Position numbers and translations under genes: made by a program. Shown piece by piece: positions 1 through 12,679 of a stretch of DNA of 64,000 nucleotides; position 1 is the stretch's first letter, and every line of letters begins with the position of its first letter. The DNA comes from Toxonevra muliebris (lineage: Eukaryota; Arthropoda; Insecta; Diptera; Pallopteridae). The stretch spans positions 18,242,708 to 18,306,707 of the forward strand of contig OY829329.1 in the NCBI GenBank assembly GCA_963691655.1, written 5' to 3'. Below the pieces are notes generated by a model. That model saw only the letters and a program-made list of their open reading frames with translations. It did not search any database and had not been told where the DNA came from.

Positions 1-620
1 CAATAGCGAATAGCCCAGTTATGACTCCTGTGAGCAGCTGTACTGCAGATTTGTTGTAACCTAAGAGGACATTTGTCTACTTCCTATCTAACCGTGGCCA
101 TAAGGCCCATGAAACAACACAGTCATCTAGGTTAGTCCAAGCGTCATTTGACACCGCGATGGTGTACTCGTCTATTCTTCTAAATAGTTCTCACATGGAA
201 GATTGTATAGAACGTTAATGTGCATTTCAGAGCCCTTTCTGGCCATTTCATCTGCTATTTCATTGCCTTCAATGTTGCTATGTCCAGTACTCAATGGCCA
301 TCAGTGAAGCCCGACATTTCTTTACAATCTCTGATTTAACTCTTTCGGATTCTATTGCTTTAATTGCAGCCTGGCAGTCAGTAAAGATAGTGATATTCGA
401 AGTCCGAATTGTACTATCTTGTAGAAGTCGATAGAAGTAATAGACCTTCCTGAGGTTCACCACTTACAGTTCCTGAGATACCCAGGTTGGCAAGTTTCTG
501 TAGTTTTCCAATGAAAGTTTGGTTACTCTTCGTATGCATCGCCTTCCACCAGAGGAAGGACCCGAGGTCTGCTGATTGTGGTATATCTTCCGTGAATAAT
601 GTGCGGTGACAATCAGTGAG
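1..620 (-). mobile_element. Decayed LINE fragment (RT thumb, RNase H, C-terminal region)
   Basis: Minus-strand remnant of a non-LTR retrotransposon that runs off the left edge. Reading downwards from about 600, different frames give a thumb-like segment (FIGKLQKLANLGISGT, about 590-470). Next comes an RNase H core with IFTDCQAAIKAIES (about 390-340) and HSNIEGNEIADEMARKG (about 285-230). Near 1-180 there is a tail resembling the post-RNase H region of I/R1/jockey-type ORF2 proteins (LLGYNKSAVQLLTGVITG). The RNase H aspartate, the histidine of GHS and the last aspartate (EIADE) are still visible. The pieces lie in several frames with stops between them, so this is a dead copy. It sits upstream of the acceptor at 1403, probably in an intron of the plus-strand gene. 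Clade assignment is uncertain. Confidence 0.75.
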
Positions 621-1403
621 TTCCGTTCAGTGAGTCTGTGTTCCTTTTCCTGAGTTGCTCTTAATAAATGTTATTCGATTTCGTTCCTTAATCGATGCAT
701 TCCAAACTTTCTAACAAGATTAGGTAAAATTAAAGTGAATTGCCTCCAATTAGAACTTACTTAGGTCAATGAGACCCATTGCATTATTACCGCAAGATTT
801 TATAACTCATTTTCGCTCAACTAATTAAATTTATTTTGCGGTTTTTATGAATCTGTCGAGGTCAGCTAGTTTGCTGAAAAAGTGTTGGCCCAAGGATGCC
901 TGTGTTCTTCTGAAAAGCATTGGACAGAAAAGCCATAAAGAAGCAGTAGGGTTCTACAAAAACTAATAAATACTAGGCGGAAAGTATAGTGATCGAAATT
1001 CAATAACACTCTAGGGATAAAAATGAGATTGGGAGCGCATTTTGAGTGCATATATTTACCTTCACAACAAAAAAATATTCTTTTGCAAGTATTGTGTTAA
1101 AAAAAGAAAGAAAATAAAACACTTTGTTCGGATGGTAGCTTAAATGAAAGCGCACATTTGCATTCACAACATTCTGCACCTCCTGCGTGTTCGATTGCCA
1201 TCGATTCTGTATTGTTTGAATATTAAAATGGAACATATTACTCTACTATGTTGAAGTTAACAAAGGTAGAAAGGAACTAAGGGTTTTTCTTAGCATATTA
1301 ATATATAAATTTAAGTATTAGTGTAGTATTCTCGTACATATTCTTCGAAATAGTTGCCTTTTTCAAAATTATTATTAAAAATTATTTTTATTTAAAATTT
1401 CAG

Positions 1404-1597
1404 GAGCCTGCAGTACCCGCCGTCAATCTCAAGAGACACAAAAACGACGCAGACCTAAAAAATGTATAAACTATCATCCGGAAGAGATTGAAATACAACA
1501 ATGTGGGCGTGGTGCAACAATATTTCAGACACCAACGTCAATTTTAATAGCGCATGTCATTATGTTATTGGTGACGTTCGTATTGACAAATGCGTGA
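1404..1597 (+). CDS. Probable terminal coding exon of a GPI-anchored or membrane protein
   Basis: A plus-strand acceptor (tttaaaatttcag, AG at 1402-1403) is followed by a frame with no internal stop from 1406 to a TGA at 1595-1597. It adds 63 residues after a two-base remainder of the previous codon. The segment begins with a basic, cysteine-containing stretch (QKRRRPKKC at residues 12-20, a second Cys at 33). It ends in a hydrophobic tail (ILIAHVIMLLVTFVLTNA, residues 46-63) with almost nothing after it. A short hydrophobic C-terminus after a small-residue spacer is typical of GPI-attachment signals; a single-pass anchor is the alternative. GC content is higher than in the flanks. I do not recognise the family. 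Upstream exons would lie left of the window. Only one exon is seen, so the call rests on the splice site, open frame and hydropathy. Confidence 0.55.
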
Positions 1598-2552
1598 TAC
1601 TAAATGCATTAGGAAAATGCTTAAAAAAAAATTTAAAAAACAACAAACAGAAATAACAACAACAACAGTAACAAGAACAACAAAAACAACAACGCAACAA
1701 CAACAAAAAAAAAAAAACAAAAACAAAAACTATTTAATTATTTTTAAAAAGAAATAATTTACTTAAGCACACTAGAATCAAAAAGAAGAAAATATAAAAC
1801 GAAAAAGTGAAAACAAGTGAAAGTGTGTGAAAATGTGACAGAGATGAGACAATGCAGGTTTAAAGTTTTACTTACCGTTAATTTCTATTATTAATTCCTT
1901 GATTTTGTTGGCCAAGTTATATGATGACGTCATCAGTTTACTAAAAAAAAAATATGGAAATGTACCTATACACATATGTATATGCGAATTTTTGTAATAC
2001 TTAAGATTAAAATTTAAATTAAAATCTACAAAGTTAGAAATTTTTAAATTTTTTTTTTTTGTTTTTTGTTTTTTTTTTTTAAATAAATTTATTGCTAGAA
2101 TTAATGTAGTTTGATTTTTGTATGTTTGTAGACAATAATGGAAAAAATTTTGTAATATTTTTTTTTCTATTTTTAAATTAATAATTATTAAACTAATTAT
2201 AATTATTAAACTATAGTTAAAATAAAAGTGATGATGTTTTAGTAAGAACAAAAATATTTGTAAACAAAATTTAGTAAATATATTTCGTATTGTAATTATA
2301 TTTAATTTAAATTCCAAATAGTAATATTAAGCTTAAATATTAATTAATTCTTAAATATTAATTTTGGTTTCGAAAAATTTAGTCAAAAAGATAAGAAAAC
2401 AAAAAGAAGAAAATCGAAACTGAAACTGTCATTAAATGATTTCGTATGCAGGAAATTGTTGTATTTAAGTAAATAGTAGAGAGTGTGCAGTCAGTCAATA
2501 TGTAAAATGTAAAATTAATTGTTAGTATAAATTTTAAGTTTAAGTGCAAAAC

Positions 2553-2585
<33 letters not shown>

Positions 2586-2870
2586 ATGATGCAGTAATAA
2601 CTTTACGCTGAAGGATACTAAAAAAATAATTACAAAGCAAACCAGCAAAAAATTAATTCCAAGACCCCCTCCCTCCCAAAAAAAATTCCAATAGTCTAAA
2701 AGTGTAGTTAAAAATTATTGACGTTATTTGAAAAATGAGATAAAAAATATTAGCATAAATTTAAATGTTTGTGTAAATAGTGTTGGAAAAATTCCTACCG
2801 AATAATTTTTTTCTTTAAATCATTCACAGTAATATAAAAGAGAAAAGTACTTAAAATTAATATACAGGGT
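1598..2870 (+). other. A-rich flank, possible 3' UTR of the exon ending at 1597
   Basis: Directly after the stop codon the plus strand becomes A-rich, with CAA and AAC runs (1620-1730) and then alternating A- and T-rich tracts. An AATAAA-like motif occurs near 2082. The CAACAA/AAAAAC composition is common in long fly 3' UTRs, but no end point can be fixed. I see no convincing coding sequence; the long minus-strand frames here are T-tract translations. Confidence 0.4.
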
Positions 2871-2929
2871 GTTGCAGTTACAGTGAACAATGTAATGTAA
2901 GGAGGTGAATAGGGTAGTTTAGAACAAAT

Positions 2930-4570
2930 CGAGTTAGTTAAAGAAACAGACTTTGAAGACTTTTTGCTTCTCAATGAGCCTTACGAAGCTCGAGCATTAG
3001 CATTATTTACCAGATCGATAGATATATGACTTAATTTGCTAGAAATGAGCTTAAGTTGTCCTGATTTTCATACCAAATCTGAGTGGAAGAAAAAATTTTC
3101 TATCTTACAGCCGAACTAACTTTTTACTTGTACTCGTACTAGGTGATTAATTAATTCTGATTAAGCTAGAAAGATTTCTCTAGAAAGTGACAGATAAGGC
3201 TTCAAAATGAAAATTTTCGGAAGAAAAAGCATGCATCTGGGAGAAACTTTCGGTTTTACAGCTTAGCCAAGTTCATTATGAAACTATAGAAAGAAATGTA
3301 TGTCTCAATTCAGATGTGTTAAGCCCAGATATGCCCAATTCTCTATATGTAGAGTACCTTTCGAAAGAATTTTACCCAGCTATGTCCAATGTCCCACTTC
3401 ACTTAGTACACTTCAGAAATGTTTGATTTTGATTAAATAAGAACATATTCAGTAAAAACTTTCTAATATGTACTACTTATAGGCCATAGGACATATCTGG
3501 TTTAACTAATGAAGACTTAAAAAAAAACTAGGGAATATTTGAAGCACGTTTGGACCAGACAGATAAGTTAATTCAGTAGAAAGTTAGAAAAAATCTTTTG
3601 TATTTTCATACTTAAGTTTTACAGAAAAGAAAGCAAGAATCTGGAAATATTTTTGACCTTACAGCCTTACTAGTTTCATTAGAACTGAGACAAGTTCGTC
3701 AGATTTTTGTACTAAAGACTTGTAAAGCTTGGAAAGATTTAAGATATTATAACTTACAAACTTTCAGACTGATCAATTTATGACCTTCTCACTAGAAAGT
3801 GAACACAAGTTAACTGGATTTTTATACTGAAGACTTCCAGGTCATACAGTCTAACTACCTTTATTCTGAAAAAAGACAAGGAACACGGATCACATATTGT
3901 AAATACTTTAAGGTCAGACTGATAGATATCTGAATTAATTTTGAATAAATTAAGAACCATTCTGATGAATTTTCATGCTGAAGTTTCACAGAGGAGAAGA
4001 CTTGAAATCAGAAAAAGCTTTCCGTCTTACAGCCTAAATAGTTACAATTCTAAATTTCTAAAAATTTCTATACTTAGATTTTAAATTCGTTATTGCGTTA
4101 ATTGGCTAGAAAGTGAGAACAAGTTGGGTGGATTTTCACACCAGAAATCTGTACATAGGCACATGAATCAGTGAAGAACTTACGGTCTTCTAGACTAACG
4201 AACTTCTTTCTGAAAACTAGGGAAGGAATTATGGGCAAACGTTTTAAACACTATTTAAAACTTAATCCTCTAAAAGCGCGATAAATTAGATTAATTTCCA
4301 CCTACCTTTATTTTGAAGAAGGAACACCGCTGGGCAAAAACTACAAAAACTTTTCTGTCAAATGAAGTCAGATAATTCAATTATTTGCATAATTCTCTAG
4401 AATGTGATGACAAATTAGATGAATTTCTATTTATTCTAAAGAAGGAAGAATACGGAGACAAACATTTAAAAAAAAAAAAAGTTTTGGGAACATATTTTAA
4501 GCACCTTACTGTCAAATTAATAAAGATACGTAGGACAAATTTTAGGGCGTTAACTGAAAACTTTTCTCTG
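2930..4570. repeat. Highly degenerate long-period tandem repeat (about 140-185 bp)
   Basis: A set of short phrases recurs in the same order through this stretch. Variants of ctagaaagtgagaacaagtt occur near 3040, 3180, 3575, 3790, 4110 and 4400. Variants of gattttcatactgaag follow them. Variants of cttacagcctaactagtt occur near 3107, 3253, 3659, 3846, 4030 and 4182. Spacing is about 140-185 bp or multiples of it. Copies are very diverged, so this looks like an old satellite or expanded repeat. No protein-coding signal was found in it. Confidence 0.5.
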
Positions 4571-4599
4571 AAAATCCTATTCTATGTATGATGATGATC

Positions 4600-6830
4600 T
4601 GAAGTCTCTTAAGGCAGCTTGAAAACTTATACCCCAATCAGTCGTTTGTTTTAAACCAAATTCAACTCCTTATACATTGATCACTGCGACCGTCAACAAC
4701 TTGTATAAAATTATACTTCCCATAAAAAAAAATTATATACTAATTTCATTGCACTGTCTTTAAGCGCACAATTCTCAGATTTTTTATAACAAAAAAAAAA
4801 TAAAATTAAATGAAAACCATTTTTTTTTTTCTAGAAATAATTTCATTTCAAAAACAAAAGATTTTATTGTAATAATAAAAGCAAAGACTTACTAAAACTA
4901 CTGAAATTCATATCAGCAAAAGAAAAAATAAAAATATACGTGAAACAAAAAAAATATTATTTAAAATGAAAAACAAAACAACAACACAAAAAATAAATAA
5001 AATACAAAAATACAAGCAAACTGAACGACGAATTAAATTTGAATGCAACATATTAAAAATGTAATTGGAATAGCAATAAAAAACGAACACAAGAAACAAA
5101 ATACAAAATAAAATGAATGCAAGAATAAAAATAAATAAAAAATAAAAAGAATGTTTTGTTTGAATAATAACAAAAAATAATAATAAATAAATAAATAAAA
5201 GGATTTATTTTATATAAAAATATATATACACAATACTAAACAAAAAAACTACTCCAAATATTAAATGAAAGAAGAAAAATAAAAAAACCAAAAATAAATA
5301 ATAATTTTAAGCAATAAAAACAAAAAGAAAATACATACCAAACATTTCAGAGATTTCAAAATTTAATGCAAAAAAAAAAAGAATGGAAAAAAATACAAAA
5401 TTAAAAATAAATCTAAGAAATTTGGAAATTCGAAAATTCGACAAAACTTAAAAGATTTTGAATTTATAACAAAAGCAGTCAAAAAAAAAAAAAAAATAAA
5501 TAAAAAATAATCAGTTGCAAAGAACGAAAAAAAATCTGAGAATTTTCACTAAATAAGTAGTTTTTGTGCATAAAAGAATTTCGACATATTACAACAACAA
5601 AACAACATATCTTTTTTGTATTTATACTTCAAATCAAACGAAAAAAAAAAAAAACAAAATAAATATTTTTTTTTTAAGTTTGTCTTTTTTTTTTAATTTT
5701 TTTTTGAAATTAATTACTATTTGAAAAGAAAAAAACAAACTGTTTACATATTATTGAATGAAAAAAAAAAAAAAATTGCAAATGAAAAAAAAAACACAAA
5801 CATTTTCTGTGTCTTAAACTTGTATAAAAGAATGTCTTCCATTAATTATTACTAAAAAAAATGCAAAACAAAATAACACAAAACAAAACATAAAAATTAA
5901 ATTTAATTATTAAACGAAAACTATATTAATTGAAAATAATTTAAAAATACACAAACCATAAAAAAAAAACAAAAATCAACACAACACACTATAAACTATA
6001 ATTATAATTAAATTAATTGCAAAAAACCAAAATATTGTAATGTAAATGTTTAAGATTAAAAACATAAAAAGAAATTAGGAAAACAAAACAACAACAACAA
6101 AAACATACAAATAGTAAAAGAATATTATAACTGTTAATTAATTTAAAATTTTTTTTTGTAAAAGTAAAGCAGAACAAGAAAAGCTCAAAGCGCATTTATG
6201 TAACTAATAGTAAGCATTAAATTATATATTCACTTGTACTATACACACAAATGCACTCAAGCTCATGGGTGCCTAGAAAAAGTTAGCGTCTTAAAAAATT
6301 ACCATTTCTGACTTCAAAGTGCTTAAGGTGCTGATGCAACTACCCTCATCTCTTTGCCCTTTTCCTCATATGCACTTATTCAACTCATACAAACTTGTCT
6401 GGAAATTGAATTCTTTCTCCATTGATGCTCCATTGTCGAGAAAATGAACAAAGTTCAAATATTGAATAAGTCTCCATACTATAAAATTGATTATATTCTT
6501 TTCTTAATCTATCACTGTATAGCATTTAGTTGTTTAGCATTTCTTTTATTTTTTCCACAATTTATCAAACTCATTCTCCTCTCTTTCCTTGGTATTTACT
6601 TCACTTTTTGAACCCAGTTCTTTCTCTGTAGAACTTTGGCCTTTAACTTCTTTTACGCTAAAAAAATATCTTTGATACATCGCATTACGAAATCTCGATC
6701 TTCTTTCTTCTTTGATTTTTTTCTTAAATCAATCGATTCAAAATTTTTTTTTTTTCAAATAACAAGCAAATTTAATTTTGTGTTGTCTCCACAGAGATCA
6801 CAAGGAACCCATATTTTCAGGAATTATTAA
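4600..6830. other. A-rich low-complexity DNA without recognisable genes
   Basis: The plus strand is dominated by A tracts broken by single C, G or T (AAAC, AATAA, AAAAT patterns), especially at 4780-6130. From 6280 to 6830 the composition is more mixed and T/C-rich. All long frames are translations of homopolymer-like DNA (runs of F, K, N, I). I see no gene, RNA or clean transposon end. Confidence 0.6.
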
Positions 6831-7360
6831 AGTCAAAATACGGGTATATATTTACCTTATAAAAATCTAAGAAGTCTCAACACTTTTTAACAAAATAAAA
6901 TATTTCTGTCGTTGTCAGTTTAGTTTGGTGTTTTTGAAGTCAAGATTAGGACGAAAAGTTTCTCCTAAAAAGTATATACGCATGAGACTTGGGACCCATA
7001 GTCGTAGAACCTATTAATAAATGGTTCGGTATATTTCAGCCTAAGTTCAATGCAAGTGTCAGTTGCGAAAAAATTGTAAATGTTTCAAAATGTTCGTGCT
7101 CTAGTTTTAAGTTTCTAGTTCCTGAAAATGAATTTAATTTGGTACACTCAAACCGAACAGTTGTTAATCGAACGGATAAACACTGAGCTTCTTCAAGGAC
7201 TTGAAACTTTTTTATAATTCAACCAATAGATTTCAGTTTAAATTCGCAAAAGATTATGGATTCACAGTCGGGGAACTTATGATTTAAGAGTATTCTTTCA
7301 TGGAGAATGGATGATTTGTCAACTATCCCTTCCATTTCAAACCCTGCTTCTCTTTTTTAA

Positions 7361-7650
7361 CCCTCCGATAACCGATAACTTTTTAAACGGTCAAAGCCTG
7401 ACAAGGTCCCCAGGGACCTCCTATATTAATATAGCGTGTAATGCATATAATTGTTTTTCTTTTACCCAATTTGTTTGGGTATAGTGTTCACAGAATTGTG
7501 TGTGGAAGCCGATTTTAATCGCTTCTAAACATCGCATTTATAGAAGTCACGTAGGCAGAGGCTATTCGGTCTAACCGTATTGAAATATCGCTTCGTTGAA
7601 AATGTCATTGGTCCCTAGGGATCTTGTCCCGAATCAAGCAGTATAAACAA
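7361..7650. mobile_element. Possible piggyBac-like terminus (TTAA plus CCC end)
   Basis: TTAA at 7357-7360 is followed by CCCTCCGATAACCG. Further in is a palindromic block, ACAAGGTCCCCAGGGACC (about 7400), and its inverted relative GGTCCCTAGGGATCTTGT lies near 7610. TTAA followed by a C-rich terminus with subterminal inverted repeats is the layout of piggyBac-type elements. No matching right end (GGG before TTAA) was found, so this is at best a one-ended relic. Confidence 0.3.
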
Positions 7651-8029
7651 ATGATTGCCCTTAAGTGGATATCAGAAATCTTTGAAAATATATTGAAAGT
7701 ACAGATACTTCTATACTTCTGATTTAATGTACTTGCTTAACCGTCGATCAAACTATCCTCAAAACGTTAGCATTCTATTTTTTGTACTTTGGGCTTACCA
7801 GTAGTATAAAGATGCAACATTGCCATTTTGTCGCCTTTCGAGTTTTATGCACATTCGAAATTTCCTCCAAACTACAAATGTAGTACTATTTGAGCAAACT
7901 CGGCTCTATGTGAGTTTCAAAAACTTGGAATAAAAAGTAGCAGTATCATTTATGAGACCAGAACGTTCCTTTTTTTTTTTTTTTTTTTTTGAAAATCAGA
8001 AGTCCAAGCTTTGCTGAGTAACTATAGTA

Positions 8030-9871
8030 CAGTGCAACAAAATTTCAACTTTTACTTTAGTCTTCAAATTTTTTGACGGTTTTAGGGCAGCTACGAATCT
8101 GAAGTTAGGTTCTCTTGTCCTGAAGTCGGTAGATTGGGGTCTTCAATTAATAGAATCGAATTTCACGTAAACTTGTTTTAAGCAAACTTGTTCAGCAAAA
8201 TGAGATGATAATGTAATCATGCTCTCCCTCTATCCTTGAACCCTTCTTGAACGGGGGTTTGTACCCCTATTTTCCAAGACTACTCGATAGAAAAAAAAAC
8301 CGTTTAGAAAACTTTCAAACTGTCTTTAAATAAAATGCTTGCCAGTCTCTATATACAGTGTTGTTGTTTTGACTACATACGTTCATTAATGCCTTAACCT
8401 TTAGAGGGCCGGCAATTTTCCATAGAAATTTAAAATATAAAATAATAAAATTGTCAATCTATATAGTGGCCACTACAGTGGCCATCCGGCCGGCTACATT
8501 AAAACAAACGACTTTCTAAAAACATGTTCTAATTTGTCTAAAACTTGTCTTTAGGGGTTTTTGGATTCGCTGAATCCGAATCTGTAAATAGAATTTCAAA
8601 ATTCACAATTTCGTATCAATATGGCGGACGATTTTTTGAAAAACTTGTTTTTCGGGGGTATTTGTGATCGCACTAATCTGAATCTGAAACTTTTTGATCG
8701 GTGGGTGAAAACTGATATCACGAAATATGTTTGTAGAAAAACAACTATCAGGTTCTTCATAATCCAAATCTGTTATCTTGAAATTTATAATCTGAGCAAT
8801 TTGTTTCTTCTGGTTCAGATTCGCCACTACTCCAATATCTCGCTCCCCATTGAGTGACTTGGCGTTGGAATAAATACCAGAAAATTCGATTCGTTTGGAA
8901 CACCAAAACAGTTGAACAATCAAGAATAAAAACGTTGAGCGTTGAACGAGGTATTTACATTTGTTACCTAATAATATTTAGAGAAGTGATGACTCGAACC
9001 TAAGAATCCCCAAATAACAAGTTTAAAGCGAACAAGATCAATTTTTCAAAAAGTCGTTAGCCATTTTGAACTTTAGAATTCTGTTTACAGATTTTGAGTA
9101 AAAAGGTTCAAACGAATTAGAATAATTTTGCAAAAATTTGTCCGCCACATTGGATCTGCAGTCTTGAATTTTGAGATTTTGTTCACAAATTCGGATTTAG
9201 CGACCTCAAAAACCACCGAGTATCAAGTTGATTTTTTTTATAAACTGTCACTATAGTGACCACCAAGGTACTCTAAAGGTTAAACACAATTGCATTGGAC
9301 GACGGAAAACTATCCGGCGAATAGCCGCTGTCAAAATTAAAACATTCTGGATCGCATGGAATGACACAGAATCGGCGAGCGGGTTCGGATTTTCTCCGAC
9401 TTGGATTTATTTCGTATTTTCTCCGTCGGAGCGAAGGCACAGGGTTGCATATCTTGCTTGCCTCAATGCAAATCTTATATATCGAATTCATTATAGTTAG
9501 AATTTTTATTATTCGCACTAGTCTGCCAATTCTGTTGTTCTTTTACTCGCACGTACTCACAAAAACAAAAAGATTTCACTTCAAAAATAATTTTCTAGTA
9601 AAAACAAAATGGCATGAACTGAAGCCATGATTTTGAAAAATTTTCATAGCCTCTTTAAAAATTTAGAGAATATTTATTGTTAAAAATTAGAGTGGGTTCA
9701 TGAACATCAGATTCAATGAAAAATCCGAATTTTAACATTTTCCGACTCCAGGACCAGATTGTATGAGAACTAGACGTGATGGAGAAAAATTAACTTTAGA
9801 TTTAAGATCAGCGCCTTCAAGTTTTCGTAAAAACTTTGTAAATTTTGTGGACTACATTTTTTGTTGCACTG
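8030..9871. mobile_element. TIR element with CAGTGCAACAAAA ends, carrying a nested insertion
   Basis: CAGTGCAACAAAA begins at 8030 and its reverse complement ends at 9871. Inverted similarity continues inward in diverged form for roughly 110 bp (for example TCCTGAAGTCGG near 8120 against the complement of CCGACTCCAGGA near 9750). A related right-end sequence recurs at 56500-56645, which supports a dispersed family. No transposase frame is visible. The middle holds a separate TTAA-flanked element (8398-9279). The target duplication is unclear: the left flank ends in TA, the right flank begins TG. Confidence 0.5.
8398..9279. mobile_element. TTAA-flanked, piggyBac-like non-autonomous inverted-repeat element
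   Basis: The element is bounded by TTAA on both sides (8394-8397 and 9280-9283) with matching 9-bp ends, CCTTTAGAG and its complement. The halves are imperfect inverted copies: the arm around 8555-8640 (GAATCCGAATCTG, then ATGGCGGACGATTTTT) matches the reverse complement of about 9130-9235. Subterminal GTGGCCACTACAGTGGCC-type palindromes lie near 8470, and a diverged form (GTCACTATAGTGAC) lies near 9250. TTAA is the target of the piggyBac superfamily, hence the guess. The 106- and 78-codon frames on opposite strands here are shadows of the inverted repeat. There is no transposase. Confidence 0.55.
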
Positions 9872-11192
9872 TGTAATCACTTTGAATGCGTCTTACCAAA
9901 AATAGATTACAAAAAATGTTAGCTGGTATTCTGACTGAGCATTGCAGGCCCAGGAAACATTTTTGCTAGATTAGGATTGAGACAAACTGCAGAGACGCAT
10001 GAGTTCTGTAATTGAGGTGTATAGATCTAAAAAAAAATGGAAGTCCTTGGGAATGAACCCAACTATGGTCTTCAATTTCTTGAGGCAGATACTGAATAGG
10101 TAGGCAAGTGGAACTTGATAAAGAAAAGGTTCGTATTATGACTGCAAATCAGACAAGTCGCGGTAGATGCGGCAGGAACAAAAAAAGAAAATTAATAAAA
10201 GGATAAAATCTTAACCTTGAGAGTTGTGGAAACTTTTGCATAACTTTCATTGCTTCTTATCGAACGATCAAGTATTATTTTTCTGAGTAATATCGCCCCC
10301 CAGAAATAGTGCATTTGTGTGTTCGTCCGTGCCTATATAATTTTTTGCAAATGTATGTATGTATTTTGCATATTAATATTACGAGTATCTCAAAAATCTC
10401 AAAAAAAAAAAAGAATACAACAACCAAAACAAAAAAAAAGAAAAAACAAAAACCAGTTGAAATTGTAATTGTAAGTAATGTTAAAAATGTTTGTTAAATA
10501 TTTTATGATAAATGAACAAGATCCTGATACTGATGATAATGATTATGTGAATGATGAATGATAAGTGATGATTACAATTAAAACGCCAACAAGATGAACT
10601 CGAAGATGATGATTGGTATGTATTAAACTTGTGCTCGTATGCTTGTTAGAGTGTGTGTGTAAGTTATGACTGTGTGTGTGTGTGTATTAATTGTTGTTTG
10701 TACCGATTTATGAAGCATTAATATAGGTATGCAAATATGTATGTATATTTGTGACTGATGGGAAAGAATTTTAATTGTTGTTTATATGGCATCAATTACA
10801 ACAAGAAAAATAGGATTTGTAATTCTTATATACCTGGTAAACATGAAAAAAAAAAAACAAAATAGAATTCTATGCTAAAACAAAACATTAATTGAAACAA
10901 AGTACTAAGATTTTTGACAAGTTTTTTAAATATCATTTAATGAATATTTTCAGAATACATAGAATTCTTTTCATATGCAAAAAACTAAAAAAAAAAAATA
11001 AAAATAAAGACAAAAAAAAGCTAAAAAAAACAAACTTCTATATACAATATAAATTTAATGAAAATAGCATTCTGTCTCTCTCTCAATTCTCAACTGTCTC
11101 TCATACTTTAAGCTTCATACATACATACAAACATACATATACATTGATATATCTATATGTATTTATTATCTAGACTTTAACGATATTCGTAT

Positions 11193-11225
<33 letters not shown>

Positions 11226-11839
11226 TTGCTGCTATCAAAAAAACTACATACCTAACAGAATTTACATATTGTATTCTTAGTAAAAATTGAGAAAGCAAAA
11301 AAAAAAAAAAATTACTAAGAGAAGCAGAATTTTTTTAAAAAATACATATACTCGTATTCCCTTTTTTATATCAAAATTTACAACAACCAAAACCAAAAAA
11401 AAAAAAAATTGATTATTTTTTTAATTTTTCAAAATCAACTAAAACCAAACAAAAACATAACTCAAAATTTTACTTACTTGTTAAGAAATTTATATAAATA
11501 TAAATAAAACAAACGAAAATGAAATTGTGTATCTCAAAAATTAAACAAAAAAAAGATAAAAATAATGCTATAAATTAATAAACACACAGACGCAACACAC
11601 ACTAGTTATAAAGAATTTTTTTTTTATAAATAATTATGAACGATTTTTGCATTTTGGAAATCGTGCTTTTTGCTAATGCTCTTTTATATAGATGTAAATT
11701 TGACACATAAAAAAAAAAATGAAACTAAAACAAACCTAAATTAATTACATATATACCTGCAAGAAAATTTATCATCACACATTTCTTTATTTTTAAAGTT
11801 AATTTCGCAGCATGCTCTGTAATTAATTGCATACTTTAA
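9872..11839. other. AT-rich intergenic DNA with microsatellites
   Basis: Contains a (TG)n tract near 10650-10690, CATACATA/TATGTATG tracts, an (AT)n run near 11195-11225 and many A tracts. I see no coding sequence: the 62- and 93-codon frames are A-rich translations. Confidence 0.6.
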
Positions 11840-12663
11840 GGGAGTCATCTGGTGTGGCTGCTATTTTTTTACCGCTTTTCTGCGTAATTTTTGTGATATA
11901 TTTTCTAACATTTCAAGAATCATTTATAATTTACCTGCTGTTAAAATGATTATATATCTCTAGAACGAGACCCGTCTCAAAAAAAAAAGTTGGCTGATGG
12001 CTGCCATGATTCCAGCTTTTTTGCTTATCAAAAATTAAATATTGATACCAGAATTAAATTAAAATATTAACAATTAAATTTTGGCAAATTTTAATATTTA
12101 ATTACGCAGCCCAACAAATTAAAACCGTTATATATATGACCTTTATACCTTTGGTTACCCTTACAGAATTTATCTGGTAAATATTTTTGTGGAATACTTT
12201 AATCCTTAAATTTTCTTTTTAAAACAGCTTTTCATGCTTTTTTAAAAAAAGGGGTCAAAATAACCCATAAAAAGAGAAACTGAAGGGTTAAAATGTTCTA
12301 TAGAAATGATCCTCGTAAAATTCTACCATAAAACTTCGCCGTTAAGATTTTTCTCAGACATCAATTTATAACATTTTTTGCACTTAGCTCCTTTCTAGCA
12401 AAAAATGAAAATTTTGACCCACTTCAAAAGAAAAAAACTGAGACATGCTAGACTATAAGTTTATTTACAAAAAGGGTCAATACAACATACCGTTTCAGGA
12501 TTTTAGGGTGGCTATTCTGTTGTAAAATGTGCCAGCGCCTGCCAAGTTCTATGAATTTCAAAAAATCCCTTTACACACATATTCTAAAGACATTATATGT
12601 TAGAAGCGATTAAGGCAAAAAACAATGTTTTGGTTTTTTTAATCCATCATACCAGACGACCCC
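11840..12663. mobile_element. Candidate TIR element (GGGAGTCATCTGGT ends), about 0.8 kb
   Basis: The left end GGGAGTCATCTGGTGTGG at 11840 pairs with the reverse complement of the right end at 12663 (GGGGTCGTCTGGTATGATGG). Over about 17 bases there is one gap and three mismatches. The interior has scattered GGGTCAAAA/GACCC motifs and no transposase frame. No target duplication is obvious. It may be a MITE of unknown superfamily. Confidence 0.4.
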
Positions 12664-12679
12664 ACAATATTTATTTATT

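Noticed and set aside
1868..2317. 149-codon minus-strand frame
   Set aside because: Composition is F/I/L/K/N from T- and A-tracts; no domain or splice context.
9228..9630. Overlapping 81-90-codon frames on both strands
   Set aside because: They straddle the right end of the TTAA-flanked element and continue in the outer element; no domain was recognised.
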